64,000 bases of DNA from CAIQPV01 sp964480365. Lineage in GTDB: Bacteria > Pseudomonadota > Gammaproteobacteria > Burkholderiales > Gallionellaceae. The position numbers and the translations under genes are program-made. The stretch lies in assembly GCA_964480365.1 (NCBI GenBank), contig CAYZPM010000002.1:62001-126000 (forward strand), given 5' to 3'. This document shows positions 60,745 through 64,000 of this stretch, in pieces. The notes below the pieces were generated by a model. That model did not search any database. It had not been told where the DNA came from and worked only from the letters and a program-made list of their open reading frames with translations. Each line of letters begins with the position of its first letter. Position 1 is the stretch's first letter.

Positions 60745-61941
60745 ATGACACCACAAGATACATTGGATTTGATCAAACGCGGCTGCAGTGAGCTGCTGCT
60801 GGAAACCGAACTGAAACAGAAATTGGCATTGGGCCGTCCTCTTCGCATCAAGGCCGGGTTCGACCCGACCGCACCCGATCTGCATCTTGGACACACGGTC
60901 TTGCTCAACAAAATGCGCCAGTTGCAGGAACTGGGCCATCACGCACTGTTCCTGATCGGCGATTTTACCGGCATGATAGGCGATCCTACCGGCAAGAACG
61001 CGACTCGCCCGCCGCTGTCGCGCGAGCAAGTGCTGGAAAATGCGCAAAGCTACCGCGAACAGGTGTTCAAGGTTCTCGACCCAGCCAAGACCGAGATCGT
61101 GTTCAATTCCACCTGGATGGACAAATTCAGCGCTGTGGATCTGATCAAGTTAGCGGCCACTCACACCGTGGCGCAAATGCTGGAGCGTGACGATTTCGGC
61201 AAACGTTACAAAAGCACCCAGCCCATCGCCATCCACGAATTCATTTACCCTCTAGTACAGGGCTACGACTCGGTTGCGCTCAAGGCCGACGTGGAACTGG
61301 GCGGTACCGACCAGAAGTTTAACCTGCTGATGGGGCGCGAGTTGCAGAAACATTACGGCCAGCCCGCACAGTGTGTGCTCACCATGCCGTTGCTGGAAGG
61401 GCTGGATGGCGTGAACAAGATGTCCAAGTCACTCGGCAATTACATCGGTATCACCGAATCGCCACAGGAAATGTTCGGCAAGTTGATGTCGGTTTCCGAC
61501 GAATTGATGTGGCGCTATCTAGAGTTGCTGTCATTCGAATCGATGAGCACGATCTCCAATTGGCGAACCGAGACAAAAGAAGGGCGCAATCCGCGCGACA
61601 TCAAGGTATTGCTGGCGCAGGAAATGGTCACCCGTTTCCACAGCCGCACCGCCGCCGAGCAAGCACTTTTGGAATTCGAGGCGCGGTTCAAGCAGGGGGT
61701 ATTACCGGACGACATGCCTGAAATATCGGTTACATCAACAAATGGACACATCGGCATCTCCCAATTGCTTAAACAGGCAGGACTGGTGGATAGCACTTCT
61801 GATGCCTTGCGCATGATTCAGGCGGGGGCAGTCAAATTAGACGGTGCGCGTATAGACGACAAGGCTTTGCAACTCAAAGCGGGTGTGGTACTGGTTGCAC
61901 AAGTTGGCAAGCGTAAATTCGGGAGGGTAACAGTGCATTAG
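60745..61941 (+). CDS. tyrS: Tyrosyl-tRNA synthetase
   Basis: Charges tRNA-Tyr; 398 aa, the TyrRS form with class I motifs HLGHTVLL (HIGH equivalent) and KMSKS in GLDGVNKMSKSLGNYIG. GFDPTAPDLHLGH and the C-terminal S4 RNA-binding domain (about 335-398, ISQLLKQAGLVDSTSDALRM) are typical. Divergent from the M23 peptidase, the usual neighbourhood in betaproteobacteria. GAGAACGAG precedes the ATG. Confidence 0.97.
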   Translation: MTPQDTLDLIKRGCSELLLETELKQKLALGRPLRIKAGFDPTAPDLHLGHTVLLNKMRQLQELGHHALFLIGDFTGMIGDPTGKNATRPPLSREQVLENAQSYREQVFKVLDPAKTEIVFNSTWMDKFSAVDLIKLAATHTVAQMLERDDFGKRYKSTQPIAIHEFIYPLVQGYDSVALKADVELGGTDQKFNLLMGRELQKHYGQPAQCVLTMPLLEGLDGVNKMSKSLGNYIGITESPQEMFGKLMSVSDELMWRYLELLSFESMSTISNWRTETKEGRNPRDIKVLLAQEMVTRFHSRTAAEQALLEFEARFKQGVLPDDMPEISVTSTNGHIGISQLLKQAGLVDSTSDALRMIQAGAVKLDGARIDDKALQLKAGVVLVAQVGKRKFGRVTVH

Positions 61942-61994
61942 TTTTGCACCAAAAACCATGAAGTTCATTAGCGGATTATTTTAGGAGAGTCATT

Positions 61995-62390
61995 TTGCGA
62001 GACAAAAGCTGGCTGGACCAAACGGTGAACTCCATCGCACGCACGCTCGACGAGTGGGGTGCCATGATGTGCACACGGGAGTTCTGGGGCATTGTCGCCA
62101 TTGGTACGACGGTAGTTGGATTTCTAATGGCTGCTGGGATCATGATGATCAATTTCGACATCATGCGCATGAAAAATTGCTTTAAAGCTAGCAATATGAG
62201 CGCCTACGTGATGTTCAATGTCCTCATGTTCTTCGTCTTGGGTGGTGTAATGGCGATAGGTGAAGGATTCAACTATTTTGACAACAAGAAGCGCGGCATT
62301 CCGCACAAACTCGGCTCCGTTTTCTGGCTTATCATGGTCACGGTAACTTTGGGAAGCGTTGGACTGGTGATGTTGAAAATCTCATGCTAG
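61995..62390 (+). CDS. Small membrane protein of unknown function
   Basis: Protein of 131 aa, not recognised. Three hydrophobic segments (WGIVAIGTTVVGFLMAAGIM, AYVMFNVLMFFVLGGVMAIG, SVFWLIMVTVTLGSVGLVML) suggest a polytopic inner-membrane protein. The TTG start at 61995 is supported by TTAGGAGAG 5 bp upstream. Its stop is 10 bp from the convergent mutY stop. Confidence 0.72.
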   Translation: MRDKSWLDQTVNSIARTLDEWGAMMCTREFWGIVAIGTTVVGFLMAAGIMMINFDIMRMKNCFKASNMSAYVMFNVLMFFVLGGVMAIGEGFNYFDNKKRGIPHKLGSVFWLIMVTVTLGSVGLVMLKISC

Positions 62391-62400
62391 CCTGGATATT

Positions 62401-63543
62401 TCAGGATCTTTGAGCAACGCTCAGCAACAGTTTGCGCACCGGCGTGGGAATGGCGGCGCGCAAGGCTTCATCCACATCCAGCCACACCCTGCCCGGCTCC
62501 TGCATTTGTTTGGATTTGTGTGCTGCCTGCACAACCAGCGGCGCGATATGCAATTTGAAATGGCTGAAGGTGTGCGAGAACACAGGCAATGCCGTTGTCC
62601 ATGCCACATCCACACCGAAGTGTTGCGCGCAGTAAACGGCAACATCCTGCCCTTCATCCAGTTGCGGCGGACACCATAAACCACCCCAGATGCCACTGCC
62701 GGGGCGCTTCTCCAGCAGGATGTCGGAGCCGTTGAGCAACAGCAGGAATGTGCTGTGTTTTTCCGGCAGCACCTTGCGCGGGCGCGGGGTAGGCAGTTGT
62801 GCGACCAATCCGCGCATGTGCGCCGCACAATCCGCCCGTAGCGGGCAGACCTCACATCGCGGCTTGCCGCGAGTACACAACTGCGCCCCCAAATCCATCA
62901 AGCCCTGCGTGTAAGTGGCGATGTCGGAATTGCTCGACGAGCCCTTTTCTCGTCGCTCCCGCGAAGGCGGGAGTCCAGCTCCATTTGATGGCTGGATTCC
63001 CGCCTTCGCGGGAATGACAGCATGTTGAATTTTCGGCAATAATGCTTCCGCCTGTTGCCAGAGTAGTGCTTCAATTTTTTTCTCCCCGGCGTAACCCTCG
63101 ATGGCGCAATAGCGCGCCAGCACGCGCTTCACATTGCCATCGAGAATCGCGCGCCGTTGATGAAATGCGAGGGCGCTGATGGCAGCGGCAGTGGAGCGAC
63201 CTATGCCGGGCAGTGCGCAGATGTCATCGAAGTGATGTGGAAATATGCCCTCATGCTGCTGCATGATGAGCTGCGCGGCGCGGAACAGATTGCGCGCCCG
63301 CGAGTAGTATCCCAACCCGCTCCAATGCACCAGCACCTCATCTTCGCTTGCCGCCGCCAGCGCGTCGACATCCGGGAAGCGCGCGACGAAGCGCTGGTAA
63401 TAAGGGATGACCGTGGCAACTTGCGTCTGTTGCAGCATGATCTCGGACAGCCATACGCGGTAAACATCCGCACCCTGCCACGGCAAGCCGTGGCGGCCAT
63501 GCTGGCGTTGCCAATTGATGATGCGTGTGGAAAAAGTAATCAC
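62401..63543 (-). CDS. mutY: Adenine DNA glycosylase MutY with in-frame repeat insertion
   Basis: Removes adenine opposite 8-oxoguanine; 380 aa from GTG at 63543. Catalytic Glu in LSEIMLQQTQVATVI, helix-hairpin-helix in DICALPGIGRSTAAAISALA, the catalytic Asp in AILDGNVKRVLARYC, the 4Fe-4S cluster CTRGKPRCEVCPLRADC and a C-terminal NUDIX-like domain (about 250-380). Between LLPKIQ and DIATYTQGLMDLGAQL about 30 extra residues (HAVIPAKAGIQPS ... SRERREKG) are encoded by a palindromic repeat (62952-63018). The frame stays open, so the protein may still fold with a loop; activity is uncertain. Confidence 0.93.
   Translation of the reverse strand: MITFSTRIINWQRQHGRHGLPWQGADVYRVWLSEIMLQQTQVATVIPYYQRFVARFPDVDALAAASEDEVLVHWSGLGYYSRARNLFRAAQLIMQQHEGIFPHHFDDICALPGIGRSTAAAISALAFHQRRAILDGNVKRVLARYCAIEGYAGEKKIEALLWQQAEALLPKIQHAVIPAKAGIQPSNGAGLPPSRERREKGSSSNSDIATYTQGLMDLGAQLCTRGKPRCEVCPLRADCAAHMRGLVAQLPTPRPRKVLPEKHSTFLLLLNGSDILLEKRPGSGIWGGLWCPPQLDEGQDVAVYCAQHFGVDVAWTTALPVFSHTFSHFKLHIAPLVVQAAHKSKQMQEPGRVWLDVDEALRAAIPTPVRKLLLSVAQRS
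62952..63018. repeat. GGCGGGA-type palindrome inside mutY
   Basis: Arms of 27 bp at 62952-62978 (GTCGCTCCCGCGAAGGCGGG continuing AGTCCAG) and 62992-63018, with few mismatches, around a 13-bp loop. Compact form of the elements at 47513-47624 and 54960-55084. It lies within the coding frame of mutY. Confidence 0.85.
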
Positions 63544-63973
63544 TAGAATCCGGTTAACTTATTGATGCGAATGGCGTGGGTGAGACTTGTTTTCCTCACG
63601 CCGTCACTCTTTGAAAACGATGGTGGGGATTATAATCCAGGCACGGGCTGACTGAAGGTTGGTAATATCCATGCTATTCTTACGGGAATGATGGATGCGA
63701 CTGCTAAGTGCCAGAAAGCGACATAGCCAAAGGGCAGCTTTCTTCCATCGAGATTGAAGGCCGCTACAACTGGTATGTGCCACAACCAGTATTCACTGCT
63801 GTTGTCGATCTTCCAGTCACCATTTTTGTCGAAGGCGAGTAACGGGTGACGCCAATTCCTTGCTCCTCGCACCACCCCATCAGACAAACACCTATATCTA
63901 CCCCATGTGCAATGGAGTAGTCTGACCAAAAATGTGACAAGAAATTGTTACGATAAATATAGAAGGAGTATGT
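63544..63973. other. Gap with a possible decayed gene
   Basis: About 430 bp. A minus frame at 63630-63929 reads protein-like in part (LLAFDKNGDWKIDNSSEYWL, KLPFGYVAFWHLAVASIIPV) but has no start codon with a Shine-Dalgarno and matches nothing I recognise; it may be a remnant of a membrane protein gene. The remainder, directly after the mutY start, holds the mutY promoter region. Confidence 0.35.
63934..63951. promoter_or_regulatory. Candidate operator before the last gene
   Basis: GTgACAA-gaaa-TTGTtAC, an 18-bp dyad with one mismatch per arm, 23 bp before the ATG at 63974 and overlapping an AT-rich -10-like stretch (GATAAATAT). A repressor site is possible; no regulator is visible in the window. 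Confidence 0.3.
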
Positions 63974-64000
63974 ATGAATAAGATTTACTTGCCGCTTATA
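63974..64000 (+). CDS. Start of a new gene, truncated by the window edge
   Basis: ATG at 63974 with AGAAGGAG 5 bp upstream; only nine codons (MNKIYLPLI) are available, open to the right edge. The residues look like the beginning of a signal peptide or membrane segment. No identification possible. Confidence 0.5.

Overview
The window reads as a chromosome segment of a Gram-negative betaproteobacterium. The gene orders def-fmt-rsmB-DUF4390-ntrY-like, dprA-smg-topA and rplM-rpsI-argC-(membrane protein)-bactofilin-erpA are typical of Nitrosomonadales. The density of hemerythrin, PAS, GGDEF and EAL proteins would suit a microaerophile of the Gallionellaceae type. The family-level placement is inference; no rRNA gene or other decisive marker is present. 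I found no tRNA, rRNA, CRISPR array, prophage or complete insertion sequence.

Layout. 1-9006: housekeeping block. On the minus strand are an ntrY-like kinase start, a DUF4390 protein, rsmB, fmt and def; divergently on the plus strand are a LysM protein, dprA, smg and topA. 9081-12748: a minus-strand pair (AI-2E-type permease and cyclic-nucleotide-binding protein), then a plus-strand outer-membrane protein and a YncE-like beta-propeller. 12991-15528: two AT-richer secreted proteins, one of them eight HAF repeats joined to a TonB-like C-terminal domain. 15974-37083: a very large signalling island. It opens with a REC/HD-GYP protein; all the rest is on the minus strand. One part holds hemerythrin-GGDEF, a PAS/GAF/degenerate-GGDEF/EAL/REC protein, a histidine kinase, FIST, a hemerythrin histidine kinase, HDOD, a REC protein and a double-REC protein. 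After a 141-bp MITE comes a second, tightly overlapping set: PhnD-like binding protein, Aer-type PAS, Roadblock/LC7, an uncharacterised 210-aa protein, a Ser/Thr kinase fused to a Ras-like GTPase, two uncharacterised proteins, a 69-residue receiver stub and a 558-aa protein with a PilZ-like tail. 37653-40276: a FixL/FixJ-like pair behind a triple TACGTA array. 40434-46542: a metal-uptake locus (ZIP permease, small secreted protein, TonB-dependent receptor, TonB, ExbB, two ExbD). 46691-63543: aroE, mtgA, a CheB-CheR-PAS fusion, a PAS-GGDEF-EAL protein, rplM-rpsI, argC, a membrane coiled-coil protein, bactofilin, erpA, anmK, an M23 peptidase, tyrS, a small membrane protein and mutY. A new plus-strand gene starts at 63974.

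How the genes work together. The island holds inputs (hemerythrin O2/NO-type sensing, PAS, FIST small-ligand sensing, a PhnD-like binding protein without signal peptide) and outputs (c-di-GMP synthesis and breakdown, His-Asp phosphorelay, Ser/Thr phosphorylation, GTPase switching). The 29368-37083 set is the best candidate for an undescribed system: a kinase and a GTPase in one chain, next to a Roadblock protein, the family that regulates MglA-type GTPases, with several receiver-like remnants around it.

The window is also rich in small inverted repeats. One family (809-932, 56213-56398, and partly 44718-44780) has a hairpin whose stem changes by compensatory substitutions, and it always lies just upstream of, or over, the 5' end of a gene for an exported or membrane protein. 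Another palindromic repeat sits in frame inside mutY.
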